Of a DNA stretch of 14,377 bases, positions 1 through 7,484 are shown piece by piece. The notes below the pieces were generated by a model. It was not told where the DNA came from. It ran no database searches and saw only the letters and a program-made list of their open reading frames with translations. A program made the position numbers and the translations under genes. The stretch is from JAUXEH01 sp965602945. GTDB taxonomy: Bacteria > Acidobacteriota > Aminicenantia > Aminicenantales > Aminicenantaceae. The DNA is taken from NCBI GenBank assembly GCA_965602945.1, contig CBFDBC010000076.1, positions 1-14,377 of the forward strand, read 5' to 3'. Numbering within the stretch: position 1 is the first letter of the stretch; every line of letters begins with the position of its first letter.

Positions 1-258
1 GCCACACGCTGGCGCCAGTTGACCAGGCGGCCGAAGAAGGGCTGGCCCGAGGAGCGGCCGATCCCGGATGCGGGCATGTGCTACCGATTTGTATTGTCAA
101 ATCCGCATGTGCATGTCTGCCTCACCGCACCCAGCAATCAAAGACAACTCGATGAAAACATCTCCGCGCTCGCAAAAGGCCCCCTTACCGAGGATGAGAT
201 GCGCTTCATGCGGGAGTTCGGGGATGTAGTCCACGGCTTGAAGAAATATTTCATGTAG
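1..258 (+). CDS. Aldo/keto reductase, C-terminal part (5' end outside window)
   Basis: This is the last 85 residues of a gene that begins before the window; the frame is open from base 1 to the TAG at 256-258. The segment CYRFVLSNPHVHVCLTAPSN, followed by QLDENISALAKGPLTEDEM and a KKYFM end, is typical of the C-terminus of bacterial aldo/keto reductases with the NAD(P)-dependent TIM-barrel fold. These reduce carbonyl groups in the cytoplasm. The catalytic Asp-Tyr-Lys-His tetrad lies upstream and cannot be seen, so substrate and activity are unknown. A TTG at 19 is in frame but is not the start, because the family sequence continues upstream. The next gene starts 12 bp downstream, which suggests an operon. 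I am confident of the family and have no basis for a finer name. Confidence 0.85.
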   Translation, partial: ATRWRQLTRRPKKGWPEERPIPDAGMCYRFVLSNPHVHVCLTAPSNQRQLDENISALAKGPLTEDEMRFMREFGDVVHGLKKYFM

Positions 259-270
259 GAGCCTAAATAT

Positions 271-1029
271 ATGGCGATGCCCAAGATCATCGATGTGAAC
301 GCCGACAACGTGGAGCAGACCGGATTTTTCTGCTACATGAGCAAGCGGAAGACCGAGGGCTTCCGGCAGAAACTCGATTGGCTGAAGGCACGATTCGCTG
401 AGGGGATGCGCATAAAGATGCTGGAACTCCCCGAGCGGGGATTCATCGAATACATCCCCGGTGAGTATGCCTGGAGGGCGGTCAATGCCGCAGACATGCT
501 GTTCATCCACTGCCTGTGGGTGGTCGGGAAAAGCAAACACAAAGGCTTTACCGGCATCCTGTTGGATGACTGTATAAGGGATGCAAAAGCCGATGGCAAA
601 AAAGCTGTGGCCATGCTCACGAGCGAACGAAATTGGCTGGCAGGGAAAAAAGCCCTGCTCAAACACGGCTTCGAATCCGCGGCCGAAGAGCTGCCCTTCA
701 ATCTTCTGGTGAATAGATTTGGAGAGACGGACCCGCCCTCATTCACGGGGAAATGGGATGACAAGGCAAGCCGGTTCGGAGCGGGTGTGACGGTGGTCCG
801 CTCCGCGCAGTGTCCCTATATCCCGGATGCCACCGAGACTGTGCTGAAGGCCGCCCGGGAACTCGGGATCAAAAGCCGGGTCGTTGAGCTGAAGAGCAGC
901 CAGGAGATCAGAGAGAGGGCGCCCTCCCCCTATGGAGTATTCAGCATCGTCTACAACGGCACACTGCTGTCCTATCACTACCTTCTTCCCAAAGACATGA
1001 AGGCCGCTTTGATCAAGGCTGCGACGTGA
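271..1029 (+). CDS. YoaP-like GNAT N-acetyltransferase
   Basis: The 252-residue protein has no signal peptide and is probably cytoplasmic. The first 140 residues or so resemble a GNAT acetyltransferase domain. KHKGFTG near residues 89-95 sits where the acetyl-CoA pyrophosphate-binding loop (Q/R-x-x-G-x-G/A) is expected, before an alpha helix and then VAMLTSERNW. The last 85 residues or so differ: a strand, then a single-cysteine CPY at residues 181-183, a helix, and a SPYGVFS stretch that looks like the cis-proline part of a thioredoxin fold. This layout matches proteins annotated YoaP-like (B. subtilis YoaP is of similar size). The acetyl acceptor is unknown. The ATG at 271 follows an AGGAG at 258-262 that begins inside the upstream stop. 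The 3' end overlaps the hydrolase start, so these genes are probably co-translated. The family call is fairly secure and the function is not. Confidence 0.8.
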   Translation: MAMPKIIDVNADNVEQTGFFCYMSKRKTEGFRQKLDWLKARFAEGMRIKMLELPERGFIEYIPGEYAWRAVNAADMLFIHCLWVVGKSKHKGFTGILLDDCIRDAKADGKKAVAMLTSERNWLAGKKALLKHGFESAAEELPFNLLVNRFGETDPPSFTGKWDDKASRFGAGVTVVRSAQCPYIPDATETVLKAARELGIKSRVVELKSSQEIRERAPSPYGVFSIVYNGTLLSYHYLLPKDMKAALIKAAT

Positions 1030-1943
1030 TGCGGAGAACGGACCGCACGCGGGCCTGGAAGCCGCTCCCTCTATGCATTGCGGTCACAGTCCTGTTTTAT
1101 TCAGGGATCGGATGTGCCGGACAGGGACAACTCATGACGGTGAAAGATCTACTCGCCCTCACCCCATCCGAAGCGGATCTCACGATCCCCTACGGGGATG
1201 GCTCTTATCAGTTCGGCCAGCTCCGGCTACCGGAGGGGCCCGGCCCCCATCCTGTGGTGATCGTCATTCACGGGGGGTGCTGGCTGGCTGCGTATGATCT
1301 GCACCACATAAGTCCCCTGGCCGCTGCCATCACAGAACTCGGATTCGCCTCCTGGAGCCTGGAATACAGGCGCGTCGGCGATCCAGGAGGAGGATGGCCG
1401 GGCACGTTCCTGGATATCGCCGATGGCGTGGATCATGTCACAGAACTGGCCAAAGCACGCGAATTTGACCTCGACCGGGTGATCGTACTAGGGCACTCGG
1501 CGGGGGGACATCTGGCCCTCTGGGCCGCGGCCCGCGGCAAACTGCCCCAGGACAGCCCCCTGTACCGGCCCGATCCGCTCCCTGTACGGGGAGTGGTGTC
1601 CCTGGCCGGTGTGGGAGACCTGAGCCGGCTGGAGTACCAGCAGGGCTGCGGGGATGCCGTGCTGAGGCTCATGGGCGGCACTCCGGCCGAGGTACCATTC
1701 CGATACTCCCACGGGTCGCCCATCGAGCTCCTGCCTCTCGGTGTGCCCCAGATCCTGATACAGGGAGCACAGGATCCGATCATCGCGCCCCAGGGCGCCC
1801 GGGCCTATCATGCGGCCGTACAAAAGATGGGCGGCACAAGCCGCCTGGTCCTGCTCGAGGATGCAGGCCATTTCGAGGTCGTCATCCCCAACTCTTCCGC
1901 CTGGGACGATGTCCGAGACGCCGTGCTTACCTTCCTGAAGTGA
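1029..1943 (+). CDS. Exported alpha/beta hydrolase (esterase/kynurenine formamidase-like)
   Basis: About 304 residues. A basic N-terminus (RRTDRTRAWK) and a hydrophobic stretch end near GIGCAGQ, so the protein is probably secreted. The GIGC site is only a poor lipobox. The fold is the alpha/beta hydrolase type: oxyanion loop HGGCW near residue 81, nucleophile elbow GHSAGG with Ser 157, acid Asp 249 in GAQDP and His 281 in DAGHFE, all in the expected order. The EYRRVGDPGGGWPGTF segment is common in esterase/lipase members related to kynurenine formamidase. Ester or amide hydrolysis is expected; the substrate is unknown. The start is ambiguous: ATG at 1029 overlaps the previous TGA by one base, and an in-frame GTG at 1026 overlaps it by four. 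I chose the ATG. Either way translation is coupled to the GNAT gene. Confidence 0.85.
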   Translation: MRRTDRTRAWKPLPLCIAVTVLFYSGIGCAGQGQLMTVKDLLALTPSEADLTIPYGDGSYQFGQLRLPEGPGPHPVVIVIHGGCWLAAYDLHHISPLAAAITELGFASWSLEYRRVGDPGGGWPGTFLDIADGVDHVTELAKAREFDLDRVIVLGHSAGGHLALWAAARGKLPQDSPLYRPDPLPVRGVVSLAGVGDLSRLEYQQGCGDAVLRLMGGTPAEVPFRYSHGSPIELLPLGVPQILIQGAQDPIIAPQGARAYHAAVQKMGGTSRLVLLEDAGHFEVVIPNSSAWDDVRDAVLTFLK

Positions 1944-1957
1944 TCCTGCACACTCCC

Positions 1958-1975
1958 GGTCCCAGCTATGGGGCC
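1958..1975 (+). terminator. Possible terminator hairpin after the hydrolase gene
   Basis: GGTCCC (1958-1963) and GGGGCC (1970-1975) form a 6-bp stem with one G-U pair and a 6-nt loop, 14 bases after the hydrolase stop. No T-run follows immediately and T-rich sequence begins only near 1989, so this is not a textbook intrinsic terminator. Its place between two transcription units supports the call only weakly. Confidence 0.3.
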
Positions 1976-1987
1976 CTCCGCCTGAAA

Positions 1988-2013
1988 ATTCAATTTGTTC
2001 ATTTAAATTGAAT
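1988..2013 (+). promoter_or_regulatory. Operator-like inverted repeat upstream of the PadR gene
   Basis: ATTCAATTT (1988-1996) and AAATTGAAT (2005-2013) are perfect 9-bp arms around an 8-bp spacer. They lie in the most AT-rich stretch of the gap, 65 bp before the PadR start. PadR proteins are dimeric winged-helix repressors that bind dyad sites, classically ATGT-N8-ACAT, and often repress their own operon. The 8-bp spacer agrees with that layout but the arm sequence does not match the classical half-site. Autoregulation is inference. I could not place a convincing -35/-10 pair in this gap. Confidence 0.45.
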
Positions 2014-2078
2014 AAACCTCCCAGAGCAAGGCAACCCTTTTTGTTCACTTTTCGTATACATATAGAGAGGAAAAAGAT

Positions 2079-2408
2079 ATGAAGCTTCTATCCCGCAAAG
2101 AGGAGATGCTGCTGCTGGCGGTGTGGAGCCTCCAGGACAAGGAAGGAGCCTATGGTGTCACCATCCGGAAGCACATAGAGGCGAAAACCGGGATCAAGTG
2201 GCTGTTCGGCGCCATATACGCCCCCTTGGGACGCCTGGTGGATATGGGATACGTGGAGACCTATACGAGTGATCCGCTTCCCGAAAGGGGAGGACGGAGG
2301 AAGATCCTCTACCGCCTGGCTCCGAAAGGGAAGGATGCTCTGCTGAAAGTAAAAGAGATCCACTCGGCCCTCTGGATGGACATCGCCGGGCTAAAAGACG
2401 AGAAGTAA
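2079..2408 (+). CDS. PadR-family transcriptional regulator
   Basis: The 109-residue protein is a winged-helix DNA-binding regulator of the short PadR class. After an N-terminal LSRKEEMLLLAVWSLQ helix come GAYGVTIRKHIE, a recognition-helix region with the characteristic GAIYAPLGRLVDMGYVE, and the wing with GGRRKILYRLAPKG (roughly residues 67-85). The C-terminal dimerization helix is short. GAGAGG at 2065-2070 sits 8 bases before the ATG, a good Shine-Dalgarno site. The permease gene begins 4 bp after the stop, so the two form one transcript. PadR genes paired with duplicated FtsX-type permeases are a recurrent arrangement in Acidobacteriota and related phyla. The likely role is repression of this pair through the upstream dyad. 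The inducer is unknown. Confidence 0.92.
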   Translation: MKLLSRKEEMLLLAVWSLQDKEGAYGVTIRKHIEAKTGIKWLFGAIYAPLGRLVDMGYVETYTSDPLPERGGRRKILYRLAPKGKDALLKVKEIHSALWMDIAGLKDEK

Positions 2409-2412
2409 AACC

Positions 2413-4980
2413 ATGGACGATAACCACCGCGACCCATTGAGGATCCGGCTGCTTAGGTCTCTGCTCCGGGTCTCGGTGCTGGAATCCGCGGTCGAGGATT
2501 TTGAGGAGCACTATCGGTTCCTGGCCGGATCCAAGGGCCGCTTAAGGGCCCTTTTCTGGTACTGGGTACAGGTCATCTGCCTGATCCCCGGTTCCCTCAA
2601 AGACTCTCTCCTATGGAGCCTCACAATGTTTAAAAACCATCTGAAGGTCGCGCTTCGTGTCATAAAGCGTCAGAAAGGATACTCAATTATCAACATCACG
2701 GGCCTGGCCATCGGGATCGCCTGCTGCATCCTCATCCTGCTGTGGGTCAGGGATGAGCTCGGGTATGACGGGTTCCATGAGAACAAAGACCGCATTTACC
2801 GGATCGTCTCCCGTGGTTTTTCCGCAGGTGTATCGGAGTACTACGCGGTCACCCCCCTCCCGCTGGGTCCCACTCTCCGACAGGAATACCCGGAAGTTGT
2901 GATGGCGACGCGGCACAACGGGACGCGGGTGCGGTTCAGGCTTGGTTCGGAAACCCAGGACGAGAACGGGACCCTGGTGGACCCGGATTTCGTGCGGATG
3001 TTTTCCTTCGAGCTGCTGGAAGGCGATCCTGAGTCCTGCCTGGGTGATCCGTACTCGATCGTCATCACGGAGAGCCTGGCCCTGAAATACTTCGGAAACC
3101 TGAATCCGGTCGGGCAGGTCCTGACAACGCAGGCCGGGACGGATTTCAAGGTCTCCGGGGTTATGAAGGATGTCCCCCACAATTCGCACATCCGGTTCGA
3201 CTTCCTCATCCCCTTCGAGCTCCTGGCGCGCCTCGGCCGGGACCCGGACAATTGGGACGACGTCTCCTATTTCACCTACGTCATGCTCAGCAAAGACGCG
3301 AACGTCCCGGAGGTCAACCGGAAAATAGAGGCGGTCCTGGATAAATATCGGGAACGACGGGATTCTGACCGCTATCTCCAGCCGCTCACAGACATCCACC
3401 TGCGGTCGCACTTCAAATTCGATCTTGAGGGGCATGGGGATATCCGGTATGTCTACATCTTCTCCACCGCGGCCGGCCTCATCCTGATCCTCGCCTGCAT
3501 CAACTTCATGAACCTCGCCACCGCCCGGTCCGCCGGGCGCGCCCGGGAGGTTGGGATTCGCAAGGTCGTGGGTGCCCACCGAAGCCATGTCATCCGGCAG
3601 TTCTTCGGAGAATCCATGCTCCTGACACTTCTGGCCTTCCTGGCATCGCTGGCATTGGTCAGGCTGCTCCTGCCGGTTTTCAATGTATTATCAGGCAAAC
3701 CGCTGGCTTTCGATCTCAGGCTGGATCCGGCCCTCTACTCCGGGCTCCTGGGCATCGTCCTGTTCACCGGACTGCTCTCGGGAAGTTACCCCGCGCTCTT
3801 CCTGTCCGCCTTCCGGCCGGTGAAAGTGCTGGGGGGCCGGCTCCGGACAGGGGGCAAGGGTGCTCTCTTCAGGCGTATCCTCGTGGTGACCCAGTTCTCG
3901 CTGTCGATCATCCTGGTCATAGGGACGCTTGTCATCTATCACCAGATCCACTACCTGAAGAACGCCAACCTGGGATTCACAACGGATCATTTGATCTACA
4001 TTCCCATGTCCAGGGAGGTTTACGAGAACACCGAAGCCGTGAGGATCGAGCTCCTGCGTAATCCAGGCGTCCTGAACGTAACGGCCGTGGACAGCCTCCC
4101 TATCTACGAGGGGTCGGGGACCTCGAACGCGGGATGGGAAGGCAAGCCAGCGGATTTTCATCTACAGATGCGGATCGGCGCCGTCGATTGCGATTTCCTG
4201 GAGACCTTTGGGCTGGAGATGGTTCAAGGCCGTTTTTTTTCGCGGGAGTTTGCGAACGATTCCTCTGAGGGATTCGTGCTCAACGAGGCGGCGGTCAAAG
4301 CCATGGGTCTGGAAGAACCGGTCGGCAAACGTTTCGGATGGGGAGAGAGGCAGGGCCGGATCATCGGAGTCATCCAGGACTACCAGCTCCGCACCCTGCA
4401 CTACGAGGTGGAACCCCTGGCCATATTTATCGATCCAGACTGGTTCAACTTCCTGTGCGTGAAGCTCGATGCAGAGAATGTCCCTCAGTCCTTGGCATTC
4501 CTAAAAAACACCTGGGGAACGTACAGCTCCAAGGACCCGTTCCGGTTCCACTTCTTCGATGACGACATAGATACACTCTACAGAGCGGAAGAAAGGATCG
4601 GCTCTCTGTTCAAGTACTTCACCCTGCTGGCCGTGTTCGTCTCCTGCCTGGGGCTCTTCGGCCTGGCCTCGTATCTTGTCGAACAGCGGACCAAAGAGAT
4701 CGGGATCCGCAAGGTCCTGGGAGCCTCGGTCCCGAAGATCTTCCTCCTGCTCTCCCGGGAATTCTTCAGATGGGTGGTGGTCGCGAACCTGATCGCCTGG
4801 CCGGCGGCCTATTTTGTAACGGGCCGATGGCTCCAAAGCTTCGCACACAGGGCCGGCTTCACGCCCTGGATCTTCTTTCTCTCCGGAGTCTTATCCCTCA
4901 CGGTGGCTCTGCTGGCGATCAGCTATCAATCCGTACGTGCCGCCCTTATCGATCCCGCCAGATCGCTCCGCTATGAGTGA
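2413..4980 (+). CDS. ABC-type FtsX/MacB-like permease with N-terminal prefix domain
   Basis: The 855-residue inner-membrane protein is a duplicated FtsX-type permease. Residues 1-70 are a soluble prefix like the 'permease prefix domain' that accompanies PadR-linked permeases; Met 72 begins the canonical permease sequence (FKNHLKVALRVIKRQKGYS). TM1 spans about 91-115, followed by a MacB-like periplasmic domain to about 345. An FtsX core with TM2-4 lies near 350-372, 402-424 and 442-466, and TM5 near 489-511. A second periplasmic domain runs to about 735, then a second FtsX core with TM6-8 near 737-757, 786-806 and 819-841. The coupling motifs REVGIRKVVGA and KEIGIRKVLGA are repeated once per half. 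MacB/FtsX proteins act mechanically on periplasmic substrates with a MacB-type ATPase. No ATPase gene lies in the window, so a partner encoded elsewhere is needed. The substrate is unknown; efflux or lipoprotein handling is possible. Confidence 0.92.
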   Translation: MDDNHRDPLRIRLLRSLLRVSVLESAVEDFEEHYRFLAGSKGRLRALFWYWVQVICLIPGSLKDSLLWSLTMFKNHLKVALRVIKRQKGYSIINITGLAIGIACCILILLWVRDELGYDGFHENKDRIYRIVSRGFSAGVSEYYAVTPLPLGPTLRQEYPEVVMATRHNGTRVRFRLGSETQDENGTLVDPDFVRMFSFELLEGDPESCLGDPYSIVITESLALKYFGNLNPVGQVLTTQAGTDFKVSGVMKDVPHNSHIRFDFLIPFELLARLGRDPDNWDDVSYFTYVMLSKDANVPEVNRKIEAVLDKYRERRDSDRYLQPLTDIHLRSHFKFDLEGHGDIRYVYIFSTAAGLILILACINFMNLATARSAGRAREVGIRKVVGAHRSHVIRQFFGESMLLTLLAFLASLALVRLLLPVFNVLSGKPLAFDLRLDPALYSGLLGIVLFTGLLSGSYPALFLSAFRPVKVLGGRLRTGGKGALFRRILVVTQFSLSIILVIGTLVIYHQIHYLKNANLGFTTDHLIYIPMSREVYENTEAVRIELLRNPGVLNVTAVDSLPIYEGSGTSNAGWEGKPADFHLQMRIGAVDCDFLETFGLEMVQGRFFSREFANDSSEGFVLNEAAVKAMGLEEPVGKRFGWGERQGRIIGVIQDYQLRTLHYEVEPLAIFIDPDWFNFLCVKLDAENVPQSLAFLKNTWGTYSSKDPFRFHFFDDDIDTLYRAEERIGSLFKYFTLLAVFVSCLGLFGLASYLVEQRTKEIGIRKVLGASVPKIFLLLSREFFRWVVVANLIAWPAAYFVTGRWLQSFAHRAGFTPWIFFLSGVLSLTVALLAISYQSVRAALIDPARSLRYE

Positions 4981-5002
4981 TCCGCGTAGGCTTCGGACCC
5001 TA

Positions 5003-5033
5003 GAGGATATTCCTCGACGGGGCCGCCTCCCCG
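5003..5033 (+). terminator. Tandem hairpins after the permease gene
   Basis: Two small hairpins follow the stop at 4980: GAGGA-TAT-TCCTC (5003-5015) and CGGGG-N6-CCCCG (5018-5033), each with a 5-bp perfect stem. A pyrimidine-rich stretch follows but no T-run. They may slow or end transcription before the porin promoter. This is not a canonical terminator, so confidence is low. Confidence 0.3.
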
Positions 5034-5061
5034 ACCTTCCTCTTCCGCCCTGCAGGTATAG

Positions 5062-5090
5062 AATGTTTACACATTAAGTAACAATGTTTA
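5062..5090 (+). repeat. Direct repeat AATGTTTA, copies 21 bp apart
   Basis: AATGTTTA occurs at 5062-5069 and 5083-5090. The 21-bp period puts both copies on the same face of the helix, as expected for a regulator binding as tandem subunits. The first copy is also part of a small dyad, AATGT-N4-ACATT (5062-5075). They lie about 45-70 bp upstream of the predicted -35 box. A TTTACA at 5066-5071 with TAACAC 17 bp later could instead be an alternative weak promoter. Confidence 0.35.
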
Positions 5091-5133
5091 ACACCCGTAT
5101 CCTTTTCTCAGGGGAGAGATCGTGGTATGTTTC

Positions 5134-5161
5134 TTGCTGACCTAGAATACCAAGGTATAAG
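5134..5161 (+). promoter_or_regulatory. Predicted promoter of the barrel protein/peptidase pair
   Basis: TTGCTG (5134-5139) and TATAAG (5156-5161), spaced by 16 bp, resemble a sigma70-type promoter; the -10 box matches TATAAT at five of six positions. Transcription would start near 5168, just upstream of the GGGAGG ribosome-binding site and 20 bases before the preferred start codon. The consensus for this lineage is not known, so this is a prediction by similarity. Confidence 0.45.
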
Positions 5162-5173
5162 CCATTGAAACCG

Positions 5174-5178
5174 GGAGG
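5174..5178 (+). promoter_or_regulatory. Ribosome-binding site that decides the barrel-protein start
   Basis: GGAGG at 5174-5178 lies 9 bases before the GTG at 5188. It is only 3 bases before the ATG at 5182 and abuts the GTG at 5179. The spacing, together with the clean MKKYK leader it gives, favours 5188. Confidence 0.6.
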
Positions 5179-5187
5179 GTGATGGTC

Positions 5188-5916
5188 GTGAAGAAATATA
5201 AAATCCCGGGTGCTGTGCTGTGGTTGTCCCTGATTGTCCTTCCCCCCTGCCTGAGCGCCGAGTTCACGCTGAAGGCCGATCTCGTCTCCAGTTACATCTG
5301 GCGGGGATTCGACCTCAATCCCTATGAGAGGCCGGTGCTGCAGCCATCGATCAGCACCGATCTCGGAGATACCGGCCTTTCTCTGGAACTCTGGGGCAGT
5401 TTCTCATTTGAAAACAAGGAGCTGCACGAGTTCGACTTCACACTTGCGTATCAAAAAAGGCTGGGGAAGCATCTGGAAGTCGGGGCCGGACTCATCCATT
5501 ACGGCTGGTACTTTTTCCCGGATTTCCGGTTCGAGGATGACACGACCCATGAGCTGTTCCTCTCGGCTGCGCTGCCGGGATCGATCTTCAGCCCCGGTCT
5601 TGTGGTCTTCTACGATTTCCACAACGGTGACGGCTTCTATGTCCTCCTGCAGTCGGATTTTGAGGCGGCACTACTCCCCCGGGTCGGACTCCGGCTTTAT
5701 GCATCCCTGGGATATAACGCAGGGCAGTGGCTGGCCGAGGGTGTCGATCCGGGATTGAGTGACCTGAACCTGAAGATGTCCGCCCCGTTCTCTGCAGGTG
5801 ATTTCCGTGTCGTGCCCTATGCCCAGTACACCTTCGTGCTGATGGAGTCCATAAGCGAGGAGGACTACTTCCTGTACGGGATTTCCGTGTCCTTCAGCTG
5901 GGAAGGTCAGGAATGA
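5188..5916 (+). CDS. TorF/Gcw_chp-like outer-membrane beta-barrel protein
   Basis: From GTG 5188 the precursor has 242 residues. It begins MKKYKIPG, continues with a hydrophobic core and probably is cleaved after LSA (residue 24). The mature protein opens with FTLKADLVSSYIWRGFD, the SYxWRG hallmark of the TorF/Gcw_chp family of putative porins. It continues as alternating strands rich in Tyr, Phe and Trp separated by short polar turns, as in a small outer-membrane barrel. It lacks a terminal Phe, ending in SFSWEGQE. The role is probably passage of small solutes, but no substrate can be read from the sequence. In-frame starts at 5179 and 5182 are possible but poorly spaced from the GGAGG. The stop overlaps the ribosome-binding site of the following peptidase gene, so the two are probably translated together. 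Confidence 0.8.
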   Translation: MKKYKIPGAVLWLSLIVLPPCLSAEFTLKADLVSSYIWRGFDLNPYERPVLQPSISTDLGDTGLSLELWGSFSFENKELHEFDFTLAYQKRLGKHLEVGAGLIHYGWYFFPDFRFEDDTTHELFLSAALPGSIFSPGLVVFYDFHNGDGFYVLLQSDFEAALLPRVGLRLYASLGYNAGQWLAEGVDPGLSDLNLKMSAPFSAGDFRVVPYAQYTFVLMESISEEDYFLYGISVSFSWEGQE

Positions 5917-5926
5917 GGAGGCTGCC

Positions 5927-7474
5927 ATGAGGCCGAAGCTGATCCTCAGCCTGTTGGTCCTGATCCTGGTGATGTCTTCCAATGACACGGATGCCTCGTT
6001 TGGACTGAGACTCGAACACTGCTTTCTGGAAGAGATAGGCGAGCAGGCCCTGTGCGGCACCTATGAGGTCATGGAAAACCGGAAGGTCCGCAAGGGAGCC
6101 CGGATCCGCCTGAACTTCATCATCCTTCCCGCCTGGACCTCGAATCCGGCCCCGGATCCCGTTTTCATATTCTCCGGCGGGCCCGGAGTCGGATCCGCCG
6201 ATTGGGCGGCCGGCTATGCGAGTGACTATCAAGGGCTGCGCTGGGAGCGGGACATTGTCCTGGTGGACCAGCGGGGAACCGGGGGATCGAATCCTCTGCG
6301 CTGCCGGCGCCTGGGCGATCAGGACAGCGCCCAGACCTTCCTCCAGGACATGTTCCCGGAAGACTATGTGCGGGAGTGCCGTAAAGAACTCGAGAAGCAT
6401 GCCCGTCTGTATTACTACGATTCCTTCACGGCCATGCAGGACATCGATGAGCTCAGGGATGCACTCGGATACGAGAGGGTCAATGTGGTCGGCGGCTCCT
6501 ATGGGTCCTACGCCGGGATCGTCTACATGAAATATTTCCCCGAACGGGTCCGCTGCGCATCACTGAGCTATCCTGCCGTGCCCGGCTGGGGGTATCAGGC
6601 AACCATCGCCCCCTACACGGAAGCGGCCCTGGAACGGCTGCTGTCGGACTGTGTTGCCGACCCCGAATGTTCCGCAGACTATCCTGACCTGGGGCAGAAG
6701 CTCAGTCAGGTGTCCAACCGACTCAAACAGGGACCAGTCAGCGTTCCCATCATCAATCCCTGGAACGGCCGGCCCGAAGCCGTTACCTTTACCCATAACA
6801 ACTTTATCCACGGGGTGCGCAGCATGCTCTACGGCACCGCCCGATCCAGATGGCTCCCAGCGTTCATCCACTGGGCCGCGGGAGGCAACTATGCCCCCAT
6901 CGTGGAATATACCGCCGATTACCTCCGCTGGGTCAATGAGGACATCATGGACGGCATGTTCCTCTCCGTGACCTGCACGGAGACCGCACCCTACATCGAC
7001 TATGCGGCGGCCTGGGAGGCGGCACAGGGCACATTCATGGGTACCTACCGGCTGGACCAGCAGCAGAATGCCTGCGATCTGTGGGTACGGGGCGACCACC
7101 CGGCCGACTTTCATCAGATGACCGTCCTGGACATACCCACCCTGATCATTTCCGGGGAGCTGGATCCTACGACCCCTCCTCAAAACGGGGAGGGACTCGC
7201 AGCCTATTTGCCCCACAGCCGGCACATCGTCCTCCCCAGCACCGGGCACGGGGGGAGCCTGCAGCAATGGGAGGAGTGCCTGGCCGGGGTGGTAGCCCGG
7301 TTCATCTCCCAGGGACACCCAGCCGGGCTGGACACGTCCTGTACCGACTCTTTTCAGCGCCCGCCCTTCGTCTCCTGGCGCGATTACGAAGGTGAGAGTC
7401 CCGGTGCCATACGTGCCGTGACAGGCGGTTTGGGGAGGAGTAGAGGCACGGCCCCCCGGTCAAGGCGGCGTTAG
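5927..7474 (+). CDS. Exported alpha/beta-hydrolase peptidase, TAP-like (tripeptidyl aminopeptidase family)
   Basis: The 515-residue precursor has a Sec-type leader (MRPKLILSLLVLILVMS, cleavage near residue 24) and should act outside the inner membrane. Landmarks of the proline-iminopeptidase/TAP group are present in order: SGGPG at 83-87 (oxyanion loop), DQRGTG at 114-119, GGSYGS with nucleophile Ser 191, and a C-terminal TAP-like part with Asp 413 in SGELDPTTPP and His 441 in STGHGG. Family members release short peptides or single residues from peptide N-termini. Several cysteines suggest disulphides in the exported enzyme. AGGAGG at 5916-5921 overlaps the porin stop and sits 5 bases before the ATG. 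After the usual RPPF end the chain runs on about 35 residues with an Arg-rich tail. Exact specificity is not deducible. Confidence 0.88.
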   Translation: MRPKLILSLLVLILVMSSNDTDASFGLRLEHCFLEEIGEQALCGTYEVMENRKVRKGARIRLNFIILPAWTSNPAPDPVFIFSGGPGVGSADWAAGYASDYQGLRWERDIVLVDQRGTGGSNPLRCRRLGDQDSAQTFLQDMFPEDYVRECRKELEKHARLYYYDSFTAMQDIDELRDALGYERVNVVGGSYGSYAGIVYMKYFPERVRCASLSYPAVPGWGYQATIAPYTEAALERLLSDCVADPECSADYPDLGQKLSQVSNRLKQGPVSVPIINPWNGRPEAVTFTHNNFIHGVRSMLYGTARSRWLPAFIHWAAGGNYAPIVEYTADYLRWVNEDIMDGMFLSVTCTETAPYIDYAAAWEAAQGTFMGTYRLDQQQNACDLWVRGDHPADFHQMTVLDIPTLIISGELDPTTPPQNGEGLAAYLPHSRHIVLPSTGHGGSLQQWEECLAGVVARFISQGHPAGLDTSCTDSFQRPPFVSWRDYEGESPGAIRAVTGGLGRSRGTAPRSRRR

Positions 7475-7484
7475 ACGCCTCGGC

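Noticed and set aside
2683..3588. A 301-codon open frame antisense to the permease gene
   Set aside because: Low-complexity, highly charged translation with no recognisable motif. The sense strand encodes conserved FtsX and MacB-like sequence over the same bases.
7467..7479. GGCGT-TAG-ACGCC hairpin spanning the end of the peptidase gene at the convergent junction
   Set aside because: The stem is only 5 bp, includes the stop codon and has no T-run on either strand. It is too weak to call a bidirectional terminator.
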